This document shows positions 1-13,400 of a stretch of DNA of 64,000 nucleotides, piece after piece. The notes beneath the pieces were generated by a model. The model made no database searches. It saw nothing but the letters and a program-made list of their open reading frames with translations, and had not been told where the DNA came from. The DNA lies in NCBI RefSeq assembly GCF_035083965.1, contig NC_089727.1, positions 7,755,501 through 7,819,500 on the forward strand. Reading direction: 5' to 3'. Positions within the stretch are counted from its first letter, which is position 1. The number at the start of each line of letters is the position of its first letter. The stretch is from Branchiostoma lanceolatum. Its lineage: Eukaryota; Chordata; Leptocardii; Amphioxiformes; Branchiostomatidae. Position numbers and translations under genes: made by a program.

Positions 1-364
1 ATGCAATTCTAAAATTCTGTAAATTGGATGATAATTGGTAGCGCTACACATATATGTTACATGTTAATCAAAATCTTCTGTTTCTTGATGAAAGCACTCC
101 AAAAGGACCAGCTTCTTTTCTAGTCTAAGAGTAGTCAATCTTGCTATAAAATGTAGATCCTACAGTGGAATCATGATCAATGAAATTTTCTACTGATTCA
201 GCATGCAAGCAGTTTGCTTCAAAATGACTAGTCACTAATTAAATAGCAACAATGCACCTCTACTACACAGGAAAGAAATGTAATTGACATGTGATATCTC
301 ATGGTGGTTAGTGCAATATGAAAATCAACTCAAATCAAAAAGGCAGACAGCAGAGAGCACGATA

Positions 365-613
365 CCCTGGGAGCCAGACTGTTATCGAGCCGTTAAGCCG
401 GTTCCTTCGGTGGCCCAAAGCTCTAATCCCGCCGATACAAATCAACGCTCCGGGGAGTTCTAGCCCGAGAGTTGACCGGCCCCTACCAACAAAGGGTACG
501 GTCAACTCCCTGGGCTACACCTCCCCGGAGCGTTAATTTCAATCGGGCAGGTTGACTGTCTCCGGCCACCGAAGGAACTCGCTAGCGGCCCAGTCCTAGC
601 CTGGTTCTCAGGG
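365..613. mobile_element. GC-rich foldback element (MITE-like)
   Basis: The two halves are inverted copies. GTTCCTTCGGTGGCC (401-415) recurs inverted at 566-580, the inner arm AACGCTCCGGGGAG (about 442-455) recurs inverted near 520-533, and CCCTGGGAGCCAG recurs inverted at the right end. GC content is clearly higher than in the surroundings. No coding capacity is seen. Confidence 0.6.
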
Positions 614-807
614 TAAGAGCAAGACAGTTACCAAGAAGGCTAGCATACATTGCGGGGGAGATACCTGGAAAAAGAAATGAAAAATGATACAACAAAAACC
701 TTAACTAAAATAATGATTGTATCCTACGTACAGGCATCTACTGATCAGTCAGTTGTGTCTGCTAAAATTGTCTTTTAACCTTTGAATTAGTATGTTTGAC
801 ATACATG

Positions 808-874
808 TACCCATTACTAATAGGCTATCAATTCTGTGTTGGTTGCAGGGTTAGGCAGCAGGGAGAAGGTTAAT
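808..874 (+). repeat. Dispersed repeat, copy 1 of 3
   Basis: This segment ends in GTTAGGCAGCAGGGAGAAGG followed by TTAA. The same end occurs at 22718-22798 and 46526-46606, which also share the upstream part starting CTTTAGCACACTGAAGTAGCC. This copy is the most diverged upstream. Confidence 0.6.
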
Positions 875-2253
875 TCAAAACCTGGCTTCACCAGCTATTG
901 AAAAGCTGATGTAATCATTTTAAGCATCCAACAAATTAATGGGGAAACTACGAATACTTCACAAATTAAACATAGCTGAAACATTCAAGCCAAAAATTTT
1001 TGGCAAAGAAAAATTTCAATATTAGAATTTGCATCATGCTTTTTACTAGACAGTAAGAAGAGCACTGCTCCCCAAGCATTCTGTCTTGTATATTAGCAAG
1101 ACAACATTGGAACACAAGCTGGGTGATATCATATCAAATCATATTTTTGAAGCTCCTTAGGCATATAAAATGTTTCAATGCTTATAAATGATCTAGACAC
1201 ATGCATGGTGAAAAATGTGTAATAATAATAATTGTATAACTCATAATTACTGCAATTATCATCATTCAATTCAACATAATATACATTGTGCCATGTGTGA
1301 TTGTCAAGCAATAAAGTTCATTCATTAATTTATTCATTATATTAAAATCATGATAACTGCAGCAACAATTTGCAGCCTCATTAGCCATACAATCATGCAA
1401 AGCAGCTCAAACTGAATTTTGTCTATTGTGTTTCATCATGGCCTGAGTTTAGCATACAATCTACAATCATATATCTAGCACTGCTAAAAGCCATTCATTG
1501 CAATCAAGCCATCTGCCTTGTGCTACATGGCCACCATGCACAGACTTAAGTGGGCATCTCACTGGACTGCACCAAATTGAAATTGCACTTAGTCTAAGAA
1601 ATTGCACCAACACTGACATGAACCTGGAATGTCACATTAATTTCTCAATTTTGATACAAAATACCTTTATTGGAAATCGCAGTCACTGTGGTACCGCTGA
1701 ATTGAAATTTAATGTACAATGATTAAACAGTCATCAAATAGAATATGTTTGCATTGATAGAAGCATGTTTGCCGATTTGTGCTATTTTGTGCCATTTTGC
1801 CAATTGCGTTTTTCTTTTTTTTAAATTCGCAATTTTAGGTGAGAAATTAGCGCCCCTTGGCGAATGCTTTTTGCAATTTGGCACAGTCTAGTGAGATACC
1901 CGCTTAAAAATGCAGAGCAAGTGGTGCAGCATTTGTCCATGCCTGTTTTGGCTTGGTTATCCTCCGTAAAGATCTCATCCTTATCGTCCACCAAGCTAGC
2001 CAGATCAGGAGTTAGGGCAGAGGAGGTGGAGCCCAGCTGGGATATGTCGATGCCAGTTGCTATATCTTGGTACAAATTAGATTAACACAATAAGACATTT
2101 AGTAGCTATCAAGAGTAGCTAGATAGCCTGGTTCATGTCCATCTCCGACTTGTGACCGCTTCCCAACTGTCACAACCATTGGGACTAGCGGACGCAAACT
2201 GAAAACAGATGCAAACCTTAGGCTACAGTAAAGCTTGGGCAATCTGGAGGCTG

Positions 2254-2484
2254 CTAGCCTGGATACCAGACTCCTAGACGATAACCCCTTTTGGCCAGGA
2301 AAGGCCACATATTTACGGTATAGAGTTAGCGCCCGGTCTCTCTTGGCACCCAATCTCTATAATATCTATTGCGTTTGGTAATTTAAGGGGCTGTACGCGT
2401 GTGCTAACTGTGGTGGCGGTGCAATTTGCTTCCCCGGCCAAAGAAATTAGCGACTGTAGTGCGGTGGTCTGGTACCCAGGCTAG
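2254..2484. mobile_element. MITE-like element with 18-bp terminal inverted repeats
   Basis: The left end CTAGCCTGGATACCAGAC (2254-2271) matches the inverted right end (2467-2484) at 17 of 18 positions. The 231-bp element has no coding capacity. Confidence 0.6.
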
Positions 2485-3226
2485 GAGGCTGGAAAAAAAA
2501 TACTGTAACAGTTATGTATAATGGCACCTTATGATGTCTGTCATTTCTCATGTGCAACTGGAAGCTGTCTGCAACATTGCGAAACATCACTGCTCAAAAT
2601 GGCGGCAAAATTAATGCTTAAAGTGCCAACCTTTATGATTACAAATTGACTGCATGCAAGCTGCATTTCTGCATGCTACCAAATTGAGTACATGTACATT
2701 TTCAGCTTCGAGTAACATGCATCAACAATGGAGCTACCTCTGAAAAATAGTTTAATCACAAACCAGATTTGACTCATTTTGACTTGACCCATATTCTCAC
2801 ATACAATGTACATGACTATAGTAGACTCTTTTAACCATCAAGATACCCTTCATATCCATTGTTATACATGGAGCATATTGTGATTGGTAATACAGTTTAT
2901 AATCATAAATTTTGAAGATGTTAAAACTCCTATATCTATCTTCTGACATATCTAAAGGGAGACAGTCCCGATTCTACTAATTTAAAAAAGAACCTTGAAT
3001 GTAGATACAAAGACGATTGATTGTTGCATCAGTGTGACAGAAAAGGGATATGGAAAGGAAGGAGGATGATTGATTAATTGATCTATCAGTTATTGATTGG
3101 TTGGTTGATTATATGAACAAAAAGCAAAGATGGAAAACAAAGAATAAAATCACCACTTAATCTGGCTGTCAGAACAATCAACAGGATTATTAGTAACAGT
3201 TATACATGATGATTGTACACATGACA

Positions 3227-3450
3227 TTTTTGAGGCCGTAGGGGCAGGACACCATGTTGGAATGTGGTGCCTATTCCTCTCCTTTCACCGCCTTTTACCT
3301 CCCCAGCCAAAGTCAGGTACCCATTTTTACACCTGGGTGGAGTGAGAAAAGTTGTGAAAAGTCCAAAGGACACAACATCTAGCTGGGAATCGAACCTGTA
3401 ACCTCTCAATCCAGTGTCTGCCAGCCTGACCATTAGGCCATTGCCTCCAC
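3227..3450 (-). mobile_element. tRNA-derived SINE (copy A)
   Basis: On the minus strand a tRNA-like head carries CTAATGGTCAGGCTGGC (A-box region) and GGTTCGATTCCC (B box). The body reads TTGTGTCCTTTGGACTTTTC and CTTTTCTCACTCCAC, and the 3' end is TGCCCCTACGGCCTCAAA. The copy at 61249-61485 shares this head, body and tail. Confidence 0.75.
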
Positions 3451-4400
3451 TACCTGAGTTTGCATCGCTCTAGATGACTGTCAAAACTAAGACTGAACCC
3501 AAGTCAACACAGTGACTGAATTTCCCAAAGAAAACATAACAGGTGTGGGGAAAGGGACTTTGTCATCTGTACAACATTTTTTTTAAAAAAACAAAAAAAA
3601 CTTTGCAATAAAATTTGCCAGTGTGAGATTTGTGGAATTGTAATGTATAGTTAATGTGCTGTTATGTTATGTACTTATATATGTTTTGAATGAAAATGTG
3701 GATAAAAACATTTGAAAAGAAAAAAACAACAACTTCGCAACAAAATTTGCCAGTGAGGGACAAAGGCATAATATGTAACTATGTGGACACAAACGGCATC
3801 ATTTCCACTCGCATTGCCATGAAAGAGCATGGACGTGCGTGTGATCGCTTTAACGCATGCAGGTCAACTACACATGGAGGGAAATCAATGTGACCTTTGT
3901 CGGTTGCACCTCCCTCAGCAGACTGGATTTCTGCCAACTCACTGAGTTTTCTATGTAGGAATATTCGCCCTACAAAGCACAGCAGACAACACGTGGACAG
4001 AGAAGGGGGGGACAGGGTGATCATGTACCATGACATACAAGACAAAAAATGTTAGAAAACAGTGTAAAAGAGGAGTTGATGACATATTAAAGGGTGACTA
4101 TAAGGGGATACAAATTATGATTCATAAAAGAAGGAGGTTTATACACAAAAGAAAAACAGGAGAAGAGATGCAAATGAGGAAAATGAGGACTGTACTTCTG
4201 AACATAAATTAACCTTAAAAACTGCACACAATACTATACCATTAGGCTCGCCCCTGAGGCATCGCCAAAAAGATTTGTAAATCGTATCACGGGATCCAAA
4301 AACCAGCTTGTGCATACTACATATCTGACTTAAACAGACTTTCTGTAACTTGAAACCTATCATATTTGCTACAATCTGCACATCTAAACAAAGTTCCTAC

Positions 4401-7400
4401 CTGGGAGGTTGTGTTCGTCCACGAAAACGGACCGCGAACGTCTAACAGAACCAAGGACGCGGAAGGAGGCCTTTCTGCTGAGGGACGTCGATCTCTTGGC
4501 GCCGAGTCGTGGCGTGGAGAGCAGGTTACGCTTGGGGAAGGTCGGTGAGAGGAGGGTGTCGAGGTACTGGGTCACTTCATCTGGACAGGAAATATTTCAT
4601 TTTTATCATGTAAAAACTGGATAACTGTTACAGTCAATGTTAGTCTGCGTTGGTAAGGTTTAAATGTTTCAAAGTTAATGACAAATATGGGAGATATATA
4701 TGTAGCACAAAAAATATGAAAAATACCAGGACCTGGTGCATCTGTGAAAGTTGAACCTAAAAGTTTGTGAATAGTTCTAAAGACTTGTTGATTGTATGAA
4801 AAATAGATTTTTGTTGTTAAGAAAGAACTTTGTTACTGTAACTGTAAATCTTGAAATGTTTGCTATGGTTTCATTTTGATTGTTTCTGCTGTGATGTGTT
4901 TCCTTTGCATTACTATTTGAGAAATCTGCACTTAAGAATTGTTCAGACTGCAAACTTAAAAACACCATGAGATCCTCCTTTTCCCTCTCATATAAAAATT
5001 AAGTCCCTGCAAAATGAATTTACAGTATGTGCCTACTCCTCACCTGCATCTGACACAGGACTCTCCTCACTCAGGTACAGGAAGTCCAGACTGGTGAAAC
5101 AGGAGGTCGACATAAACTCCTCTAGCTTCCCAACATGGATCCTGCACAAACACAAATAATTACTAAACAAGGAATAGCTTGGGAGAAGACATTGTATTTT
5201 CTAAAATATAGCTAAAAGCCAATCATTTTGTTGTTGTAATAATTAAAATTTCAGAATAGATTGCCAAAGGGTGAAAGGGTGAATCAAACAATATTTAAGT
5301 TGATATTTTTATAAAACTTTCAAGTGGAAATGAAACTATCCTCCCTCTGAATGGTCAGTACTCTATCTATGCTGAGCTCTGCAAACCCTCATTTTGATTG
5401 GTCCTTTCAAACTCATTTCCATGTTTCCATGGTAACTATCAATGAGTGTGCCTGATATGGTATGATATAGCTTTCAGTCAGGTTCTTAGCCAATCAGAGC
5501 TTCATGATTCCATGTTGCCATCATTATCATAACTTATTCAATGAGCCTGCCTAATTTGGTATGACCTAGATTCCAGTCTGGCTCTCAGCCAATCAGAGCT
5601 TTATGATTCAATGTTGCCAGGGTAACTACCAATGGGCCTGTCTAATTTGGTATGATCTAGATTCCAGTCTGGCTCTCAGCCAATCACAGCTTTATGATTC
5701 CATGTTGCCAGGGCAACTACCAATGGCCTGTCTAATTTAGTATGCACTAGCTTCCAGTCAAGGCCTCATGATCAGCCAATCAGAGCTTCATGTGTGTCAC
5801 ACTTGATAGTCATGAGCTTTTAACAAATGTGATAATTCAAAAAGGGAATTTCAAGATGGGTACTGATTTGAAGGAACAAGGTTTGAAAATGACCCAAACA
5901 AATGTGGACTGTCAGGGTAAGATGCAGAGATAGTTGTACTGAACATGCAGAGGGAGGATTGATGAAATGAGACCACCACCAGCAACAATAGCTAAAAGTT
6001 TGATTGCAAAACAGAAAACAAATAGCCTGATATCCATCCTATTGAAACCCTGGTCTTTTGATAATTTCTACCTGCTACAAATAGTCTGGCACCCATCCCT
6101 ATTCACTTTCGTCATTACTCATTTTGGGTATCGAATAATCATTTATTTCTCAGTCTGAGAGCAAGTGTGAGGGGATCAAACTTCCAAACTCTTGTTCGAT
6201 CCGTCACCATGCTTTCACAGATGACCATGTGACTTGGAGCCAATCAAAGCTCTCATTTGTACAATGTATATTGAATACTTAATGCCAATTGATAGACTAT
6301 GAATGGGTGTTGGACTACATGACGTGTGTATTTGGAAGCAGCACTTGGAGGAGCCAACCAGAGTTAGAACAGGATGGATAGAAAGCTAGAAAACAAAGAA
6401 AGCACTGTTAAAAACATATCCAAGCTAGCTGATTTTTGGTGCTGCCAAATTGCTAGCTCGATGGTTATCATCCATCAATCTAGCAATTTGGGAACACCAA
6501 AAATTACATAGGGATGGATGGGACAAAAATTTTTTCCTTCATAAAACACAAACATCAACATAGGAGTAGCAGAAACAGCAACAAGCAGTACAGCAAAGCA
6601 ACAGTACAAGTTAAAAACAAATAGATCAGCATATCAAGGGGCTAGATATTGTGTTAGGAAACAGAATTTAGTGTCCAGGTTATTTTCATTAACAAACATA
6701 CAATGTACATGTAGAGATATTAGGGACAGTCCATGCCACCAAAGGAGGGGAGGAGGATGATTCCTTACACAGTGAAAGAGCATGGAAGAGCCTCACAAAG
6801 TCTTGGAAATTAAAGACAAAAAAGAATATAATAACAATCATTCATTTCTTATTAAATGATCAAAAACCACGAAAACACTAACCGTTCTAAGCAAGAACAA
6901 AAAATCAAGGTTCCATGCTTAATGGTTAACTTTCAAAATTAATGATATTTCTGCATTTTCAATTGTCACTAAATCTTCTGAATCAGTACTTCTGGCGTAT
7001 ACTAAATTTCTAAATTTCACCTACAGAAAATTATCACTGTCATAATGGCACCTTTTATTCTGTGATCTAACGCTACACAATGTATTGTACACAATCATGC
7101 ATTATACAAAATTTAATGTAATCTACAGATTAAGACTACCATTGCCACTGCGAGGTTGGGCCACATCAATTTAATTTCTTGTTTCTCAGCTTTTTTTAGG
7201 AAATAACTGCAGCAGGCTTTTTTTTTAAATCAGAAAAAATGAAGCGCCTGGTAAAATCTGAGAACAAAGAAATCAAATTTGTATGGCCTTATTCAAATTC
7301 TAATTCTATGGATGTCTTTCAATTAACACAGACTGAGGACTTTGACTAGAAATCAAGACACACGTAAATTACATGTAATATTATAATACATAATGCTATT

Positions 7401-10400
7401 GGGTCACCACCCCTAACCTCGGATCTGACTACCACTGACTATACTACTTGTACTTTGGACAATGGGAAAAAAAATAACTCAAATGAAGTATATTTGAATC
7501 ATGCCCTGAAAACAGGCTAATGATCTTGACTAATTTTCCTGGATGACATCACCAATTCCAATTAACTTGCTGTCAAATTGTTTGAACTATTTGTGTAGCT
7601 TATACACAATCATTTTTTATCATGGTAAATCATATAATTTTTGACAAGTGCTAATGAACTGCAAAAATTGTAGGGATACTGTTGAAAAGATGTTTTTTCC
7701 CTTCCAACATGAATATGAGTTAGGGTATACATTTTCAGTCACAAAAAAGAGTATAATCATAAAAATATCATTATAATTCATGACATTTTTAGCGTTACAT
7801 GTAGTTTATTTAGGTCCAATACTCAAGCGCATGATAATGTCATTATGATATTGCATTTCTGACCTGTACCAAAACAATAACCATGAGTTACATTAATTTT
7901 ACATCGATGCAACAGCCCAATCTGCATGTCCTTACTTACGACAATTTTTTTACTTACGACAATTTTACAAACTTCAGGACTGAGACGCCCACCAGGAAAA
8001 CATGCAAGACACTGCCATGCCAAAAAAGCAGATGGCCAAACATGGTAAACCATTGAACACACAACGTACAATGCCAGAACAGCTAGCAACGGATATAAAC
8101 AGGGCCTGCTTATCAAAAAAAGGCTGCAACTCAACAAAGAAGAGGGATGCCTACCCAACCCCTGTGGTGTAGCCACTGATGAGCTTTTGGAGGGTAGCGA
8201 GAAGTGCAGGGGGTAGTTCTCCACCAACTGATGAACATGGGGCAAGACATGAGGTAAAATGAGTGGATGGGGACCGAAAACTGATCCTATACCGAGATCC
8301 GTGTTTTGGAGGAAGAGGGGGGGTCACTGAAAAGGTGGTTCTTTGGATGCCACAGTAGTGTTCCTGCTGGGATATAAGACTGGTCAAGGGTTAACATTGT
8401 TGGAGTTATGACGAGACAGTTAGACACAGGGGGTGTTGTTAATGAAATGAAGGTTCAGAATGAAGCTGTGTTGAACAAGAAGAAGAAGACAATACATTTT
8501 GCAAGAAGATGAAAAGGAAGATATGGCGAGCATGTGAGCGATGAGCAGACGTAACAAAACACCTGCAAAGACAACATTGTTAGACAGACAGTAATGCAGG
8601 CAGTGTACAGTACATCTACTTTCTTCTTGTTGTAACATGACTTGACCAAACAAAAACAAAAATTAGGCACCACTCCTGAGGTGTCGCCAAAACATTTACT
8701 TGCATCAAAGGGCTTCAGTCTGAAAATTTGAGGTGTCGCCAAAAAAATGTACTAGTCTTGCATCAAAGGGCTTCTGAAAATTTGCTTGTAATCCTTACAG
8801 TAATTTTGTGAATTTAATCAAGAAGAATTTCTCAACAATATGTGTACATGTACAGTCCCCGCATACTGTTAACAAGACATTGACAAATACATTGTGTATG
8901 GGCACTGCATGGTCATGACAAATACTGGGACAGTTCTACTACCTTACTCCATCCATGGAGCCTGCCAACAGCTTCTGTAGACAGTTCAGGAGGGGAGGGG
9001 GGAGGACTCTGCCAGCTGGTGCCAACAAAAACATATTTTATGTTACAAAAGACTTAAAATTTTCACCGTTGAATGTACATTGTGTACTCAGTGCAACCTG
9101 GAGATATTAATAATCAAGGGCGCAAGTTTCTAAACAGTATGTAAGTACATGACGGTACCATCGATTGTTTGGAGGCACCTGTCATCATTAATCTACAGGA
9201 CAGGTTCACTAAGAGTTGTTTTTATGCTACACAGAGTAAAGAGAATACTGGCAAGTCAAGTTACTACAAATTCATAACTGGAAATACCAGGGCTTGAGAT
9301 ATCATTTTTGTTACCGGCATTGGTGCACAATTTGAAAGAATTTTTAGTTTTCATAATTTCAAGCCTTTTTGCTTCATCTACAATTTGATTTTTTGACAGT
9401 CACTGCAAATGACAGATTGCAGGAAAGTTTTCAGCCAGTTCAAAACTTTGATGTACTAAAAGTAATAATATCTAATTGTAGTCTGATAGATGTTGATGAC
9501 AATATTCATTGTATTGCATATATTGTTTTAGAATAAAAGATTATCATAGAGAAATATTCAAGAGTGGCAACCAACGCACACAAATTAGCATCACACTCCA
9601 TACTATTAGGTAGTTATCATACCAATCAATAAGTTCTACTTCCACCACCTCTGAACTAAATTTCCTTCCTCACACTCACTCACTCACTTCCTGCCTCTCT
9701 ACTGAAGGTGTATTTAAATAACTACAGACACACACCAACATAAAAATAGACACTCCGAAAACAAATTAATAATTAAAAAAATACTCTGTATACACAGAGT
9801 CAATTCAATGTAAATGTCATGTAATGTGTGTTAGTGTGGAAACTGCCATCAGTGGACAGGTTCAGTAGTAACACATGTCTCTATGGGACACTGCACACAT
9901 GACAGTTACCAGAACGTAGCTTCAACATAACAGGTGACTCTGCTAACACAGCTGGAGGTGAACCGCCAAATAAAATGAGTGATGTTAGCAAGGTCATTTG
10001 TTAGACACTTTTCAATCAATGGCATACATGAACAATGAACTTGACACTAGAAATTATTGTGAAGCTCTTTTCAACAGTTGACATCTCTTCATCATCATGG
10101 TAAAATATGAATAATTAAATGATATCTGGAAAAATTAAGGATCATTCCTAGATTATGAAGTTAAACACAGCACAATAGAGGAACCAAAAGTACACATTAT
10201 GTTATCTAATTATCTGTGCAAAATCTTCTCTTTTTTTCCAGAATTCTTACTTTGTTCAGCTTTATACTTAAGATTACTACAGACAATAAGTCTTAATTAT
10301 CAACTAATACAATGTAGTTGTATGCAAGAAAATATGAGTTCAAGATTAAGGTTTGAAATGAGGCTTTTTATAATGTATCTGTCTTTTCTAGAAATATATG

Positions 10401-13400
10401 GTCTTGTCACTACATTTAATTTTCCTGATCTGGGTTGCTATATGTATACATGTACATGAGAGCGGTGCTCACCTAGCATGTTGTGACTGACAGGGAAGGT
10501 GACGGTGGGGCGGCCCAGGTTTCTCCAGTTGTAGCGGAGGTAGGCCAGGTCGGTCTTCAGCATGTCCACCAGAAGCTCGTTATCCAGAGCCAGGTAGAAC
10601 TGCTGCTGGTCTATGAACTACAAAAAACAAAAACGTTCATCACTAACATTGTTCTGTATCTGATTCTGTATTCATCTATCTCTATAGTTACAATGTACCA
10701 CCTTGTGGGCAGAGCGTTTTGCTTGCAGTCATGGATCTGAGTCACACCAAAGACCTACACTTTAAAAATGGTACATAAATGTACTGCTTCTCTACTTAAG
10801 CGCTCAGCACATCTGTGCTGTGTGGCCCATTAGGGCTAAGGAAATGGAGATGGGTATCACCCTTTACATCATCATAATGGTATGGGTATTACCCTTAACA
10901 CCATAGTGGTATTGGTGGGAATTCAACTTTTTAATAGTTACCCTTCAGCATAGCATGTCAGCTCTGTAGGTATGAGGCAGCAGGTTGTTAACATTAATAC
11001 AGTGACTAAACTTGTCATACCTAAGCCAAGGAAGTTCTCACCTGGTTTAACAAAATCTAATGATACCTTATTCTTTATTTTCTCAATATTCTGTAACCAT
11101 CTTTGCAGGGGTATAGTGTGTATAAATGTGACCCTTGCTGTATTTAATGATTTAATTTCCAACTTTCACAAACTATTCTGTAATTGTTTGGGAGTGACTT
11201 TCTAACTCACCTGAGGAGTAAAGGCAAAAGTCTGCCCCTTCAGTGTGTACAGCTGACTGGTGCCCAGCAACCCGATGTCATAAGATGGCCGCCCAGACAA
11301 ACCCAGCTTCTTATTCTGACCTGCAGATTACGACCAAATTGGGTCAACATTACTGTAACAGGGAGTTCTACTTTTGTCACTTCTGACTAGTTTGGTCTGC
11401 CAGGAAACTGTTTTCATGATCACTCAAATAGAAAGGGACCTGACAACAATGTAAGACAGGAAAGATAAAAAAAAGATTATTTAATAGTACATAATTATCT
11501 CAGGGTAGACATTGCAATCTGGCAGAATCCTCAGTTCTACTAAATCATAGGAGTACAGATCCTGATCAAAGTCTGTAAACTTACAGATAATCACTTAAAA
11601 GGCAGTCAGAACTTTTCACTTCAGTTCAATGGATTGACTTGATATCTAGGATACACAAATGGGAGACCACCCTAACACATTTCTTACTACACTGTAGCAT
11701 TCTGATCGCGTTCCCTGTTGACAAAGACTCTCATCAGGATCTCTACCGGTAGAATTGCCAATTCTGACAGATTCAATCTCTAAACTGGCATAAACATTTT
11801 CTTGGGAATAAATGTCAAGAAACGTCATCAAAAATAGTCAACACAGACAAAACTGGGAATTTCAAAAAGATGAAATGCATGATGAACAAAAGGGAAACCC
11901 CTCAAAGGTAAACAATCAAATAATGCTTCCAAACAGGAAACAGCAAGGGGAAAGGTGGGGGTTGTGTTAGAGCCAAGATTGGAAAACTCCACTATAAACA
12001 TACAATGGATGGAAAAACAAACAAACAAACATGCAGCGGAGCAAAACATGTGCAGAACTAAGAAGGGTGTATTTTTATTTACCTGGACCTTTAAAAAGCA
12101 TCAACACCAGGGGTAGACAGCGACGAGGACACAACATAAAGCACAGAATTACAGAGGAAGACAAGTTAATCTATATGGCACAGCAATGGTGAAGCAGCAG
12201 CATAGCAGGATAATAGAAAGCAGAGATACAGATACTGCCTGAGCACAAATTATGTCAGCAACAAATTTGGGTATATGCTGAAAACAGACACGATCTTTCC
12301 ATGGCTGGATCCAAAAATTACTATACATGGTGCTTTAACTTTAAGAGAATATCAAATTTGTAACATAATATAGAAAGCAGGAATCTATATATAAGTCCTG
12401 TATGAGATGTATAATATACTGTCTGGCACATGGACTTCATTGGTTCTGTAATTGAAGAGCTAGTCTAGAATCCACCTTATTCTTTCAGATCAAGTGGGTT
12501 CTTCCAATTGCTCTTCTGCAAAATAGTCCGGCACTCATTAAGAGACATTTTAATTGTATTTTTGCCTCATTGATAAGCAGGAGATCTGATTGGCTATGAG
12601 TTGCACAGTCCTCTCTAACACTAGTAACAGCATAAACAGGTATTCGGATGATTGATACCTGTTACACTGATTCAGATTAATACTCCATATATGAACTGGT
12701 TAATGACATAAGGGCCAAACGTTGATATGCGGAAGAATCAGAGACTATTGAGCAGAGAAAAGCCATCAGTGGGGCACACTAGAGCTAGAATAGGATAGAA
12801 TAAGCTAGCTCATGGTTTGAAATGCAGATAAACAAGATCAAAGGTGAGGGTCCCAAACTTGTAAACAATTCTTGTCCAGACCATGCTTGATACATGTACC
12901 ATGTCCAGACATGTTTTGTTTAATATGTTTTCAACTTTGACATACATGTATTGTATCACACTGCGGATGGGCAGTGCAAACCGTGAACCAGCTTATTCCA
13001 GGCTATTGAAGAGGACCCAGGAGCTGTCTAATGCAGACCAGTTTAGTGCCAACATGTTGACATTACCTAGATGGTGGTAGATGTGAGAAAGGACGCGGGC
13101 TGGCTGGACCTTGATGATGCCCACCTCCTGAGTGGTCTGTACATCTATCCCATGTTCCTTCAGGAGGTCCTGAATGTACAGGTCTTCAGCCAATATAGAC
13201 ACTGGAAGGACAATGAAGTGAGAAATCAATATGCTCAATACATTACAATGTAGAAAATAAAGCAACATCTTTTAAATCTTTGAGTCAAACCTTAAAGTTT
13301 CATTCAGCTCATCCTTTTAGAGCTTGCTTCCAAATTAGAAGAGGAACATTAATTTTTTTCTAGATTACACTTCATCACTTCTATGCAGACACTTTGCCAT

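Larger units (their letters stand above)
1..4400. other. Left end: presumed PHKA intron 19, no exon recognised
   Basis: The next PHKA exon after 4401-4580 was searched for on the minus strand and not found, so the stretch is taken as intron. It holds a GC-rich foldback (365-613), a member of a dispersed repeat (808-874), a foldback element (2254-2484) and a tRNA-derived SINE (3227-3450). The rest is AT-rich and unremarkable. Confidence 0.5.

Noticed and set aside
3779..4045. Minus-strand open stretch with an acceptor-like TTTGTAG at 3972 and RKLSELAEIQSAEGG, considered as the next PHKA exon
   Set aside because: The phase would fit exon 19, but the peptide does not resemble the PHKA region expected there and the donor (GTCACA) is poor.
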